Numbered from the stretch's first letter, positions 26,584-34,767 are shown. The stretch: DNA of 64,000 nucleotides from Algorimicrobium algoritergicola (GCF_008086165.1 NZ_VSKL01000001.1:62001-126000); one strand, 5' to 3'. A program made the numbers and translations. Notes: generated by a model not told the origin, from the letters alone.

Positions 26584-27207
26584 TTATTTATCAAACGAAA
26601 TACTCCAAATTCCACGTACTTCATTTTCAATATACCCAATAGCTTCGTCTTTTGGATATAAAGCTTTAATACTTTTATACACTTCTGGTTCTACCGCTTT
26701 TCCATGACATTGCAAACACATAGTATTGGTTTCAATTGGATAATAAAATCTGATGCCATTTGATGTTTCTTCAACGATGGGATCTGGATTTATACCTAAC
26801 AAAAAATCTTCTTTAAATTTTGCAATATGCTGAATTTCTAGCACATTGGCTTGATTTCTTGGGTTTCTTGGTTTATCAGAAACACGCTTAATATGGGCAT
26901 TGTGTTTTACAGCCATACTATCCGTTAGCGGGTAAGCGGCCACATTACAAAATTCAACAGCTGCTAGCGTACCATGTTTTTGAATCGTGCCCATTAAATT
27001 TTTCCCCAAAGCGGCTTTCGTACTTATGGCATATTCCATCCCAATATCTGCATAGGATTTTTCAGGCTCTAAAGTCATTTCTTCTTTAGAAGCTTTATGA
27101 GTTTCCTCAAATTCAATTTCTGCTTCCTTCTGTTCTGATTTTTCTGAATTTTCACAACTCACAAATACAGCCCATGCGAAAACCAATACATAATATTTAC
27201 GATTCAT
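26584..27207 (-). CDS. CxxCH haem lipoprotein, DUF3365 (Tll0287-like)
   Basis: 207-aa exported protein. The signal ends in FVSC (Cys18), so it is lipid-anchored. A Glu-rich linker is followed by a DUF3365 domain with the c-type haem motif CLQCHG (Cys164, Cys167, His168). Family members bind one haem and resemble redox or gas sensors. I start at 27207, which gives the lipoprotein signal and an 11-nt overlap with the preceding HMA gene; a start at 27231 is possible. In this operon it may take electrons from, or sense, a sulfur species in the periplasm (inference). Confidence 0.85.
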   Translation of the reverse strand: MNRKYYVLVFAWAVFVSCENSEKSEQKEAEIEFEETHKASKEEMTLEPEKSYADIGMEYAISTKAALGKNLMGTIQKHGTLAAVEFCNVAAYPLTDSMAVKHNAHIKRVSDKPRNPRNQANVLEIQHIAKFKEDFLLGINPDPIVEETSNGIRFYYPIETNTMCLQCHGKAVEPEVYKSIKALYPKDEAIGYIENEVRGIWSISFDK

Positions 27208-27475
27208 GATTTGCCATTTTTCCGGTTGCACAACTTATAAAAGACTGGGCTTTAGTTACCACTGAATTAGCCGTATCAATTTCTGGATACCCTATAGATT
27301 TCAGTTTTTGTTTGGCAACTACTAAATCTGCTTCAGATGCATAATCAAAGCTCACTTCGTTAGATTCCACTGCTACTAATATGTTTTCAATACCTGCAAT
27401 ACCTGCTAACTTGGTTGATATGGTATGGGCACAACCAACACATTTTAAATTTTGTATTTCGAGTGTTATTTCCAA
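27197..27475 (-). CDS. Small HMA-like protein with CxxC motif
   Basis: 92-aa protein. The first 65 residues form a heavy-metal-associated ferredoxin-like fold with KCVGCAHTIS (Cys12, Cys15), as in copper chaperones. It has an added C-terminal tail with another Cys (Cys82, ISCATGK). It overlaps the rhodanese gene upstream by 10 nt and the haem lipoprotein gene downstream by 11 nt, so all three are translationally linked. It could carry copper or, given the neighbours, relay sulfane sulfur through its thiols; the sequence cannot decide. Confidence 0.82.
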   Translation of the reverse strand: MEITLEIQNLKCVGCAHTISTKLAGIAGIENILVAVESNEVSFDYASEADLVVAKQKLKSIGYPEIDTANSVVTKAQSFISCATGKMANHES

Positions 27476-27822
27476 TTTAAATAACCGCCTTTTAAATCAT
27501 AAATCTCCGTAAATCCCATAGCTGCCAATTTGTTGGACGCTTTTCTACTTCGCGCACCACTTCTGCAATAGATATAAAGCGGTTTTTCTTTGTCAAATTT
27601 TTCAAATTGACTTTCAAAACTAGTCGCAAAAAAATCAATATTTTCAGCATTCTTAATGTGTCCAGAATTATATTCATCAGGCGTTCTAACATCAACTAAC
27701 TGAATCTTTCCTTTTTCTATTTGTGTTTTGTATTCTTCAACAGGTAATACTTTTATTGCATCGTTTTGAGCTGTTCCGAACAGCATAGATATAAATGACA
27801 TAATGATTAATATTTGTTTCAT
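27466..27822 (-). CDS. Periplasmic single-domain rhodanese
   Basis: 118-aa sulfurtransferase-like protein. Signal peptide (1-18, ending FGTAQ) followed by one rhodanese domain: LVDVRTPDEYNSGHI and active-site loop YCRSGARS with Cys86. It begins at 27822, 50 nt from operator box 2; a longer frame starting at 27879 would run through the operator and lack a signal at its start. It is the first gene of a five-gene operon (rhodanese, HMA, CxxCH lipoprotein, thioredoxin, TPMT) and probably handles sulfane sulfur in the periplasm. Confidence 0.88.
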   Translation of the reverse strand: MKQILIIMSFISMLFGTAQNDAIKVLPVEEYKTQIEKGKIQLVDVRTPDEYNSGHIKNAENIDFFATSFESQFEKFDKEKPLYIYCRSGARSRKASNKLAAMGFTEIYDLKGGYLNWK

Positions 27823-27842
27823 ATTTACTCTTAATTCGTTTA

Positions 27843-27887
27843 TAAAATTACAAGGAATATTTAACCCTATACGTAACATTTGTTACT
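27843..27887 (-). promoter_or_regulatory. Crp/Fnr-type operator box 2 with -7 element
   Basis: The box CGTAACATTTGTTACT (27872-27887) keeps the GTAAC-N4-GTTAC core. Exactly 21 nt downstream on the - strand lies TAATTTTA (27850-27843), one base from TAnnTTTG. The geometry is the same as in boxes 1 and 3. It serves the rhodanese-led operon. Confidence 0.72.
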
Positions 27888-27889
27888 AA

Positions 27890-27915
27890 AAAAGAGTGGC
27901 TTTCACCACTCTTTT
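27890..27915 (-). terminator. Terminator of the persulfide dioxygenase gene
   Basis: 10-bp stem (aaaagagtgg / ccactctttt) with a 6-nt loop, followed by TTT on the - strand. It abuts operator box 2 of the next operon. Confidence 0.75.
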
Positions 27916-27938
27916 AAATATACGGAATTTTTAATAAA

Positions 27939-29351
27939 TTATTTTAACGTTGTTGGACAAACAAAATCTGTAACTGGAATACCTGCCTTTTTAATTGCTG
28001 CAAAACCACCTGCAATTTCTACTAAATTATGAATACCACGGCTCTTTAAAATAGAAGCTGCAATAACACTGCGGTAACCACCAGCACAATGCACGTAAAA
28101 TGTATCGTTTTTTGGAAATTCGCTCAAATGATCATTTAAAAAATCTAGTGGCGTTAAATGGGCTTCGTTAATGTGAGCCGATGTAAACTCGCCTTCTTTT
28201 CTAACATCAAAAACAGGAATAGTATCTTTCTCTAAAATGTCTTTAAATTCGGTTGCAGGAATGGATTTAATAGTATCTGTTTCTTTTCCGGAATTTTTCC
28301 AAGCTTCAAAGCCTCCTTTTAAATAGCCAACTGTATAATCAAAACCAACACGAGATAAACGTGTAATAGTTTCTTCTTCTCTGCCTTGTGGCGCAACTAA
28401 TAGAATTGGTTGTTTAACATCAGCAATTAAGGCACCAACCCAAGGTGCAAATCCACCATCAATTCCTATAAAAATGGAACGGGGAATATGGCCTTGCACA
28501 TAATCAGCTTGATGACGCACATCTAAAATAACGGCTTCAGTTTCATTGGCTGCCGCTTCAAACGCATCTGGCGATAAAGCTTGTGTTCCACGTTTTAAAA
28601 CCACATCAATATCTTCATATCCTTCTTTATTCATCTGAACATTTAAAGGGAAATATTGTGGTGGTGGCTGTAAACCATCCGTTACTTCATGTATAAACTC
28701 TTCTTTGGTCATATCCGCTCGTAAGGCATAATTGGTTTTCTTTTGGTCGCCAATAGTCCCTACAGTTTCTTTACTTAAATTTTTACCACATGCAGATCCT
28801 GCACCATGAGCCGGGTAAACAATAACATCATCAGCCAAGGTCATGATTTTGGTTCGTAAGCTCTCAAATAAAATACCTGCTAACTCTTCCTGCGTCATGC
28901 TTGAAGCTTTTTGTGCTAAATCTGGTCGACCAACATCACCTAAAAACAAGGTGTCTCCACTAAAAATAGCATGATCTTTTCCGTTCTTATCTTTTAGTAA
29001 ATAGGTGGTACTTTCCATAGTATGCCCTGGTGTATGCAAAGCTGTAATGGTAATATCGCCTAATTGAAACACTTGGCCGTCTGTAGCAATAACAGAATCA
29101 AATCCTGTTGATGCTGTTGGACCAAAAACAATTTTAGCACCACTTTCTTTAGCCAATGTTACGTGACCACTTACAAAATCAGCATGAAAATGGGTTTCAA
29201 AAATATATTTGATTTTAGCGTTATCTTTTTTAGCGCGTTCTAAATACGGTTTCACTTCGCGAAGTGGATCAATAATAGCCACCTCACCTTGGCTTTCTAT
29301 ATAGTAAGCACCTTGCGCTAAACATCCTGTATATATTTGTTCAATTTTCAT
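27939..29351 (-). CDS. Persulfide dioxygenase-like MBL hydrolase fused to two rhodanese domains
   Basis: 470-aa protein. The metallo-beta-lactamase domain (1-235) has the ETHE1/CstB-type iron motif THFHADFVSGH (53-63), TPGHT and FSGDTLFLGDVGRPD. Rhodanese 1 (about 245-350) has LLVAPQGREEE where the active loop should be, without Cys, so it is inactive as a sulfurtransferase. Rhodanese 2 (about 365-465) has the complete loop HCAGGYRS with Cys422. Such fusions oxidise glutathione or other persulfides to sulfite and pass sulfur to make thiosulfate. Sulfite and thiosulfate are then natural substrates of the neighbouring TauE and YeeE/YedE proteins. Confidence 0.9.
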   Translation of the reverse strand: MKIEQIYTGCLAQGAYYIESQGEVAIIDPLREVKPYLERAKKDNAKIKYIFETHFHADFVSGHVTLAKESGAKIVFGPTASTGFDSVIATDGQVFQLGDITITALHTPGHTMESTTYLLKDKNGKDHAIFSGDTLFLGDVGRPDLAQKASSMTQEELAGILFESLRTKIMTLADDVIVYPAHGAGSACGKNLSKETVGTIGDQKKTNYALRADMTKEEFIHEVTDGLQPPPQYFPLNVQMNKEGYEDIDVVLKRGTQALSPDAFEAAANETEAVILDVRHQADYVQGHIPRSIFIGIDGGFAPWVGALIADVKQPILLVAPQGREEETITRLSRVGFDYTVGYLKGGFEAWKNSGKETDTIKSIPATEFKDILEKDTIPVFDVRKEGEFTSAHINEAHLTPLDFLNDHLSEFPKNDTFYVHCAGGYRSVIAASILKSRGIHNLVEIAGGFAAIKKAGIPVTDFVCPTTLK

Positions 29352-29374
29352 ATTTCTTACTTTTTAATATGCTG

Positions 29375-29419
29375 CAAATTTACGAATATCTGTTGAAATA
29401 GACAGTAACTAAAGTTACA
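29375..29419 (-). promoter_or_regulatory. Crp/Fnr-type operator box 3 with -7 element
   Basis: The box AGTAACTAAAGTTACA (29404-29419) has a perfect GTAAC-N4-GTTAC core. A perfect -7 element TAAATTTG (29382-29375 on the - strand) lies 21 nt away and the ATG of the persulfide dioxygenase gene 24 nt beyond that. No good TTG -33 element is needed if an activator binds the box. Confidence 0.78.
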
Positions 29420-30226
29420 TTACGCCTTTACAAAAAACTCCATGTAAAAGATAAAAATAGCCATAGCAAAGACAAAATAACCAAATCCTTTTTTGAGTTT
29501 TTTACCATCTACGAAGTTACCTAAATAACTTCCAATAAAAATACCAACCAAAGAAATAGCTGTAAATGATAGTAGAAATTTCCAATCGATTGTCATGGTT
29601 AATGCATCACCTAGAAAAAACCCAGACAAGGCATTCATGGCTATAATAATTAAGGATGTTGCTACGGCCACTTTTATGTCCACATTAGCCAAAAGCACGA
29701 GAGCCGGAATTATTAAAAAACCTCCTCCTGCTCCAATCATGCCTGTAATAGCACCAATTAGCAACCCTTCAATAATGATTAAAGGATAATTATAAGATAC
29801 CTGACTATTTTCAGGTTTTATTTTCACATCTCTTAACATGGATAAAGCGGCGGGAATCATTAAAATAGAAAACATACCGAACATAACCATTCGTCTCGTA
29901 AACTCGAAATTGCCTATTGTAAACATAACTTCGGGAAGTGCCGGAATAACAAAATGCCTAACTACTGAAATTCCAATAATTGCTGGAATACCAAAAACAA
30001 TAGCAGTTCGCCAATCAACTAAACCTTTTTTATGCTGTTTTAAACCGCCAACTAAAGCACTAACACCAACAACAAATAACGAGTAAGCTGTAGCCACTTT
30101 TTCATTTACTGAAAATAAATAAGCTAAAACAGGAACAGCTAAAATGGAGCCACCACCACCAATTAATCCTAATACAATACCAATTAGCAAAGCACTTATA
30201 TAGCCAAAAATTTCTAATATTTCCAT
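29420..30226 (-). CDS. TauE/SafE family sulfite or organosulfonate exporter
   Basis: 268-aa inner-membrane protein with about eight helices and the family's repeated halves: IGLIGGGGSILAVPVLAYL near residue 20 and ITGMIGAGGGFLIIPALVLLA near 160. Family members export sulfite, sulfoacetate or related anions. It lies between the persulfide dioxygenase and the Crp/Fnr gene, so removing sulfite made by the dioxygenase is the simplest role. Confidence 0.9.
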   Translation of the reverse strand: MEILEIFGYISALLIGIVLGLIGGGGSILAVPVLAYLFSVNEKVATAYSLFVVGVSALVGGLKQHKKGLVDWRTAIVFGIPAIIGISVVRHFVIPALPEVMFTIGNFEFTRRMVMFGMFSILMIPAALSMLRDVKIKPENSQVSYNYPLIIIEGLLIGAITGMIGAGGGFLIIPALVLLANVDIKVAVATSLIIIAMNALSGFFLGDALTMTIDWKFLLSFTAISLVGIFIGSYLGNFVDGKKLKKGFGYFVFAMAIFIFYMEFFVKA

Positions 30227-30250
30227 ATAATGGGTTTCAATATACTAACG

Positions 30251-30297
30251 CAAAAGTATACTTTTATTTAAATTGGGTTTGTGTAAACTATGCTACA
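30251..30297 (-). promoter_or_regulatory. Degenerate operator box 4 with -7 element ahead of tauE
   Basis: TGTAAACTATGCTACA (30282-30297) keeps 8 of 10 core positions of GTAAC-N4-GTTAC. TACTTTTG (30258-30251 on the - strand) is a perfect -7 element 23 nt away, two more than in the other boxes. It is likely a weaker member of the same set. Confidence 0.5.
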
Positions 30298-30304
30298 TAG
30301 CTTG

Positions 30305-30970
30305 CTATTCATTGTTTAGGATAATATAATTCCGGTGTAATTGAACCTTCCCCATATTTTCTAATTTTTTAAGTAAACGGGAAACAACCACGCGTGAGGT
30401 ATTCAATTCATAAGCTATATCCTGATGCGTGCTGTAAATGGTATTACCTTCTGAAACACGTGCTTTTTCGTTAAGATATTTTAGCAAACGCGCATCCATT
30501 TTCAAAAAAGCAATGCTATCAATAGTATCTAACATTTCATTTAATCGGCTGTGATAACTTTCAAAAACGAAATTTCTCCAGCTTTTATATTTAGACGACC
30601 ATTCTTCCATTTTCTCGATTGGAATCATAATCAATTTGGCATCGGTTTCTGCAATGGCACGAATTTCACTTTTAGTCCGACCCATACAACAGGTTAAAGT
30701 CATAGCACAAGTATCGCCTTTTTCTAAAAAATAAAGTAATAATTCATCACCATCATTATCTTGTCTTAAAATTTTTATAGCACCTGTGAGTAGTAAAGGC
30801 ATGGATTTAACATACGATCCTATTTCAATAAGCACGTCATCTTGTTTAACTTCTTTTAAAAAACCAACCTGATTGATTTCATCAAGCAAATCGGTTTCAA
30901 AAAAATGACCGTAATTATTAGTTAATTCTTCTTGCATAGCATGACATTTTTCCTCTGGCAATATAGCCAT
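30305..30970 (-). CDS. Crp/Fnr-family transcriptional regulator with Cys cluster
   Basis: 221-aa regulator: cyclic-nucleotide-binding-like beta barrel (about 25-120), dimer helix, and a C-terminal winged helix with recognition segment TSRVVVSRLLKKL (191-203). The sensor domain holds an unusual cluster, DTCAMTLTCCMG (Cys88, Cys94, Cys95), plus Cys9, without the four-Cys FeS arrangement of Fnr. The cluster could sense sulfide, persulfide or arsenite through thiols. The gene lies between the sulfur and arsenosugar islands and is the obvious candidate to bind the GTAAC-N4-GTTAC boxes. Confidence 0.9.
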   Translation of the reverse strand: MAILPEEKCHAMQEELTNNYGHFFETDLLDEINQVGFLKEVKQDDVLIEIGSYVKSMPLLLTGAIKILRQDNDGDELLLYFLEKGDTCAMTLTCCMGRTKSEIRAIAETDAKLIMIPIEKMEEWSSKYKSWRNFVFESYHSRLNEMLDTIDSIAFLKMDARLLKYLNEKARVSEGNTIYSTHQDIAYELNTSRVVVSRLLKKLENMGKVQLHRNYIILNNE

Positions 30971-31087
30971 TTTTAATGTGTTTAATATTCTAGAATTAGC
31001 CGTTGTTTTATGTAATCTTTAATATATTTCTCCGACATAAAACCGTACATTTCATTTTTACGTAACTATTTATATAAAAGAAATACC

Positions 31088-31423
31088 ATGCAGAAAACAT
31101 ATTACGACCCAGCAGACCTTAAAAAATTTGGTAAAATTTCCGAATGGAACGAAGAACTAGGCGCCAAATTTTTTGATTATTATGGAAAAGTTTTCGAGGA
31201 AGGCGCACTTTCTGAACGTGAAAAATCACTAATTGCCCTTGCCGTAGCGCACACCATTCAATGTCCTTATTGTATTGATGCTTATACTGGAGACGGTTTG
31301 CAGCGCGGCATTACAAAAGAAGAAATGGTGGAAGCTTTACATGTAGCTGCTGCTATTAGAGGTGGTGCCTCATTAGTGCATGGCGTACAAATGATGAATA
31401 AAGTGAACAAACTAGATATGTAA
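31088..31423 (+). CDS. AhpD-like carboxymuconolactone decarboxylase family protein of the arsenosugar cluster
   Basis: 111-aa helical protein of the CMD/AhpD family with redox pair CPYC (Cys59, Cys62) in HTIQCPYCIDAYT. This form is known as the arsenosugar biosynthesis-associated peroxidase-like protein because it sits beside arsS. It may reduce an arsenical or protect against peroxides; the exact role is not known. It is the first gene of the island, divergent from the Crp/Fnr gene. Confidence 0.88.
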   Translation: MQKTYYDPADLKKFGKISEWNEELGAKFFDYYGKVFEEGALSEREKSLIALAVAHTIQCPYCIDAYTGDGLQRGITKEEMVEALHVAAAIRGGASLVHGVQMMNKVNKLDM

Positions 31424-31539
31424 GCAAGCTGTTGATTTTGTAGTATTTTTAAAACCGAACAACACAAAATTTCAAACAAAATTTTCTTGTTTAAATTTTA
31501 ATGCTTGAAAACCTTGAACCAGAAACTTTAAACCTAAAC

Positions 31540-32592
31540 ATGATTAAATCCTTAAAGCAACAAGAAAACGCATTAGCAGACAGCAAACGCCAATTAGAAA
31601 TACTTTCTAATGGTATTTTTAAAACTGGTGAATTACCAACTTTCAAAAATAAAATAGCTGAAAGCAATCAGTTTCCTTTAAAAGCGAAAAAACTAGAAAT
31701 ACTCCAAATTAATGTGGGCTATATGTGCAACCAAGTTTGTACGCATTGCCACGTGGATGCTGGTCCAGACCGTAAGGAAATCATGACAAAGGAAACCATG
31801 TTGCAATGTTTAGAAGTTATAAAAAACACGGAAGCCCACACGTTGGATTTAACAGGAGGCGCACCGGAAATGAATCCACTTTTCCGTTGGTTTGTTGAAG
31901 AAGCTGCTAAAGCTGGCGTAAAAGATTTTATAGTTCGTTCTAATTTAACCATTATCCGAGCCAACAAAAAGTATTACGATTTACCGGAGTTTTTCAAAAA
32001 ACATAATGTGCATGTCGTGAGCTCCATGCCACACTGGACACAAGGCAAAACGGATAAGCAACGTGGTGATGGTGTTTTTGCAAAATCTATAAAAGCATTG
32101 CAAGAATTAAATGCTATTGGTTATGGAATGCCCAACAGTAATTTGCGTTTAGATTTGGTGTATAATCCGTCTGGCGCTTTTTTACCAGGCAACCAAGCAG
32201 CCATGGAAAAAGATTTCAAAAAAGCACTTTTAGAAGATTTTGATATTCAGTTTCATAATTTATTCGCCATTACCAATTTACCAATTGCGCGATTTTTAGA
32301 TTATTTAATTGCTTCCGAAAATTACGAAGATTACATGTACAGTTTAGTGGAAGCTTATAATCCTTCGGCTGTGAAAAGCGTGATGTGCACCAACACACTT
32401 TCCATTAGTTGGGATGGGTATTTATATGATTGTGATTTTAACCAAATGTTAAACCTACCAGTTAATAGTTCCGTTAAACATATTTCAGAATATAATGAAG
32501 GTTTGTTAGCAGGACGAGACATCATGATATCCCAACATTGTTATGGTTGCACGGCAGGCGCAGGAAGTAGTTGCCAGGGTAGCGTTGCTTAA
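31540..32592 (+). CDS. arsS: Arsenosugar biosynthesis radical SAM protein ArsS
   Basis: 350-aa radical AdoMet enzyme. The CxxxCxxC cluster is at CNQVCTHC (Cys63, Cys67, Cys70), the glycine-rich TGGAPEMN follows, and a Cys-rich C-terminus (CYGCTAGAGSSCQ) suggests an auxiliary cluster. ArsS enzymes transfer a deoxyadenosyl group to dimethylarsenite, giving the precursor of arsenosugars. I prefer the ATG at 31540 (MIKSLKQQEN); an ATG at 31501 adds 13 residues. The ArsM partner lies 4.3 kb downstream in the same direction. Confidence 0.93.
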   Translation: MIKSLKQQENALADSKRQLEILSNGIFKTGELPTFKNKIAESNQFPLKAKKLEILQINVGYMCNQVCTHCHVDAGPDRKEIMTKETMLQCLEVIKNTEAHTLDLTGGAPEMNPLFRWFVEEAAKAGVKDFIVRSNLTIIRANKKYYDLPEFFKKHNVHVVSSMPHWTQGKTDKQRGDGVFAKSIKALQELNAIGYGMPNSNLRLDLVYNPSGAFLPGNQAAMEKDFKKALLEDFDIQFHNLFAITNLPIARFLDYLIASENYEDYMYSLVEAYNPSAVKSVMCTNTLSISWDGYLYDCDFNQMLNLPVNSSVKHISEYNEGLLAGRDIMISQHCYGCTAGAGSSCQGSVA

Positions 32593-32616
32593 TATACTCA
32601 AGTTTAAAATTATCCA

Positions 32617-33960
32617 ATGGATGTAATTAATTGGCAATGGGGTTTAATTATTGCTACGAGTATTATTTTATTTATAATTTCTCCTTGGGCAAAAACTCCC
32701 AATCAGTTTTATAAAGCGGTCAATAACAAAAAAGCACCGAGCACACTGGTGCTAACTGGTAGTTTAATTATTTCATGGATTTTCGCCAAAAGCATCACCA
32801 ATGCAGCTAACTTGGGTTTAGAATATGGTCTAGTTGGTGGCGTTGCCTACGCGGGATATTATCTATCATTTGCTGTTGCTGGAACGCTTATTTATAATAT
32901 GCGGACTAAAGGCGGATACACTAGTATTCATCAGTTTTTAAGTTCTAAATTCGGGAAAACGGCCATGCTTGTTTTCTCTGTTTTAATTGCTATCCGTTTA
33001 TTTAATGAAGTTTGGAGTAATACCATGGTAATAGGAAGTTATTTTGGAGAAACGGGCTCGCAATCCTACTATTTATCCATTATCGTTTTTACCGCTTTAA
33101 CTTTAACCTACGCGCTAAAGGGCGGATTAAGTAGTTCCATTTTTACGGATGTTATCCAAATGATTTTATTTGCCGTGTTGCTTATTATTATTCTATGGAA
33201 TATTTTTTCTGTCGAAAATTTTTCGGCCAAACAAGTAATTTCGTCAGGAACTTGGAGTTTTGAGTTGGGCTTGAATTTGTTTTTCGCAGCAATTATACAA
33301 TCTTTTAGTTACCCGTTTCACGATCCCGTTTTAACCGATCGGGCTTTTATTAGTTCGCCAAAAACGACGCGAAAAAGTTTTTATATAGCCAGTATTTTAG
33401 GCGCTTTCTGCATTATACTTTTTAGTATTGTTGGCATATTTGCACAGTCGCAAGGGTTGTCAGGGCAAGCGGCTGTTGAAGTCGGAAAAGCTTTCGGCAT
33501 AGTAGTTTTGCTGGTTATAAATTTTATTATGATAACCTCGGCAGCCTCCACATTAGATTCCACATTTTCTTCGTTTTCAAAATTATTAGCAATCGATTTA
33601 AAGTTAGGAAAAAACATAACATTTGGTCGCCTTTCCATGATTTCCATTGCTATATTAGGAACGTTACCGGTATTTTTTAATTCCGAAATACTATCCGCAA
33701 CAACTATTTCAGGAACTATGGTTATTGGGCTTACGCCTGTTTTTCTATTTTGGAATATTAAAACACCTGCCATAAGTTTTTATTTAAGTGTAGCTTGTGG
33801 CTTACTTTTTGGACTCATTTTAATCTTCGGGATTTTTCCAGAACAATTAATTTTCACCGAAGGCAAATACGCCAATTTACTCTGGATTAACGTCTGGGGA
33901 ATTTTGAGTTGCATCATCATATATTTATTACCAAAATGGCTACAGAAACAAAACATATAG
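32617..33960 (+). CDS. Sodium:solute symporter family protein
   Basis: 447-aa inner-membrane carrier with about 12-13 helices of the SSF (LeuT-like) fold. Recognisable segments are SWIFAKSITNAANLGLEYG, LTYALKGGLSSSIFTDVIQM and ITSAASTLDSTFSSFSKLLAIDL; the SSF sodium-site Ser/Thr region is preserved. It overlaps the next gene by 25 nt and sits inside the arsenosugar row, so it may import a precursor or export a product. The substrate cannot be inferred from sequence. Confidence 0.85.
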   Translation: MDVINWQWGLIIATSIILFIISPWAKTPNQFYKAVNNKKAPSTLVLTGSLIISWIFAKSITNAANLGLEYGLVGGVAYAGYYLSFAVAGTLIYNMRTKGGYTSIHQFLSSKFGKTAMLVFSVLIAIRLFNEVWSNTMVIGSYFGETGSQSYYLSIIVFTALTLTYALKGGLSSSIFTDVIQMILFAVLLIIILWNIFSVENFSAKQVISSGTWSFELGLNLFFAAIIQSFSYPFHDPVLTDRAFISSPKTTRKSFYIASILGAFCIILFSIVGIFAQSQGLSGQAAVEVGKAFGIVVLLVINFIMITSAASTLDSTFSSFSKLLAIDLKLGKNITFGRLSMISIAILGTLPVFFNSEILSATTISGTMVIGLTPVFLFWNIKTPAISFYLSVACGLLFGLILIFGIFPEQLIFTEGKYANLLWINVWGILSCIIIYLLPKWLQKQNI

Positions 33961-34763
33961 GCAATCTATCAGGAAAAATACTAATTTTTGGAGGCGTTTA
34001 TAGTAACCTTCAAGCATTAGAAGCTATCAAAAAAATAGCGGAAGAGCATCATATTCCAGTCGAAAATTGCATTTGCACGGGCGATATTATTGGTTATTGT
34101 GCACAACCCGAGGAAACCATTCAGCTTTTCAAAGCATGGAATCCGAGAAGCATTTTGGGCAATGTAGAAATTCAGTTACTAGAAGGAAGCGATAATTGTG
34201 GTTGTAATTTTGAAGAAGGCTCTCGCTGCGACACCTTATCACAGCAATGGTTTTCGTACGCTTCTAATAAAGTAACGCCAGGTTCTATTGAATTTATGGC
34301 AACTTTACCCCATCATATTCAATTCACCTTTGCAAATAAAAACATAACTGTTGTTCATGGTTCTGTTTCCAATACGTCAGAATTCATCTTTAAATCCACA
34401 CCTTGGACAAGAAAGCTTCCAAATTTTGAAACGACTCAAAGTGAAATCATTATTGCTGGGCATTGCGGCCTGCCTTTCTATGAAGAAAACACCAATAAAA
34501 TTTGGATAAACCCGGGTGTTATTGGCATGCCCGCCAACGATGGACAACCAAAGGTTTGGTATGTTATTTTAGATGATTCTAACAATGATTTCAAATTCAA
34601 ATTCCACACCCTTGATTACAATTACAGTTTAGCAAACCAGCTCATGTTGGAACATGGTTTGCCTAAATCTTATGCAGAAACCCTTAAAACAGGGCTTTGG
34701 GATAATATGGATATTTTACCAAATACCGAACGCCAACAGCAAGGATTAAGAATCAATTTTTAG
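33936..34763 (+). CDS. Metallophosphoesterase-like protein with altered active site and CxC motifs
   Basis: 275-aa protein with the calcineurin-like fold (YfcE/MJ0936 type). Key positions differ from the family: DxH is replaced by Gly20-x-Tyr22, GNHD by Gly75-Asn76-Val77-Glu78, and GHTH by GHCG (Gly178). Asp50 (TGDIIGY), Asn76, His141 (VVHGS) and His176 remain. Seven Cys are present, including CIC (45-47) and CGC (88-90) with Cys98. It probably no longer holds the usual two-metal centre and may bind a thiophilic element such as arsenic (inference). The start at 33936 overlaps the symporter; an ATG at 33909 is less likely. Confidence 0.82.
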   Translation: MATETKHIGNLSGKILIFGGVYSNLQALEAIKKIAEEHHIPVENCICTGDIIGYCAQPEETIQLFKAWNPRSILGNVEIQLLEGSDNCGCNFEEGSRCDTLSQQWFSYASNKVTPGSIEFMATLPHHIQFTFANKNITVVHGSVSNTSEFIFKSTPWTRKLPNFETTQSEIIIAGHCGLPFYEENTNKIWINPGVIGMPANDGQPKVWYVILDDSNNDFKFKFHTLDYNYSLANQLMLEHGLPKSYAETLKTGLWDNMDILPNTERQQQGLRINF

Positions 34764-34767
34764 ACAC

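Noticed and set aside
31011-31066. Possible further GTAAC-type boxes upstream of the arsenosugar row
   Set aside because: TGTAATCTTTAATATA (31011) keeps only about 6 of 10 core positions and the -7-like TACATTTC is at a different distance. GTAAC at 31062 is only a half-site. I do not include the arsenosugar row in the regulon on this evidence.
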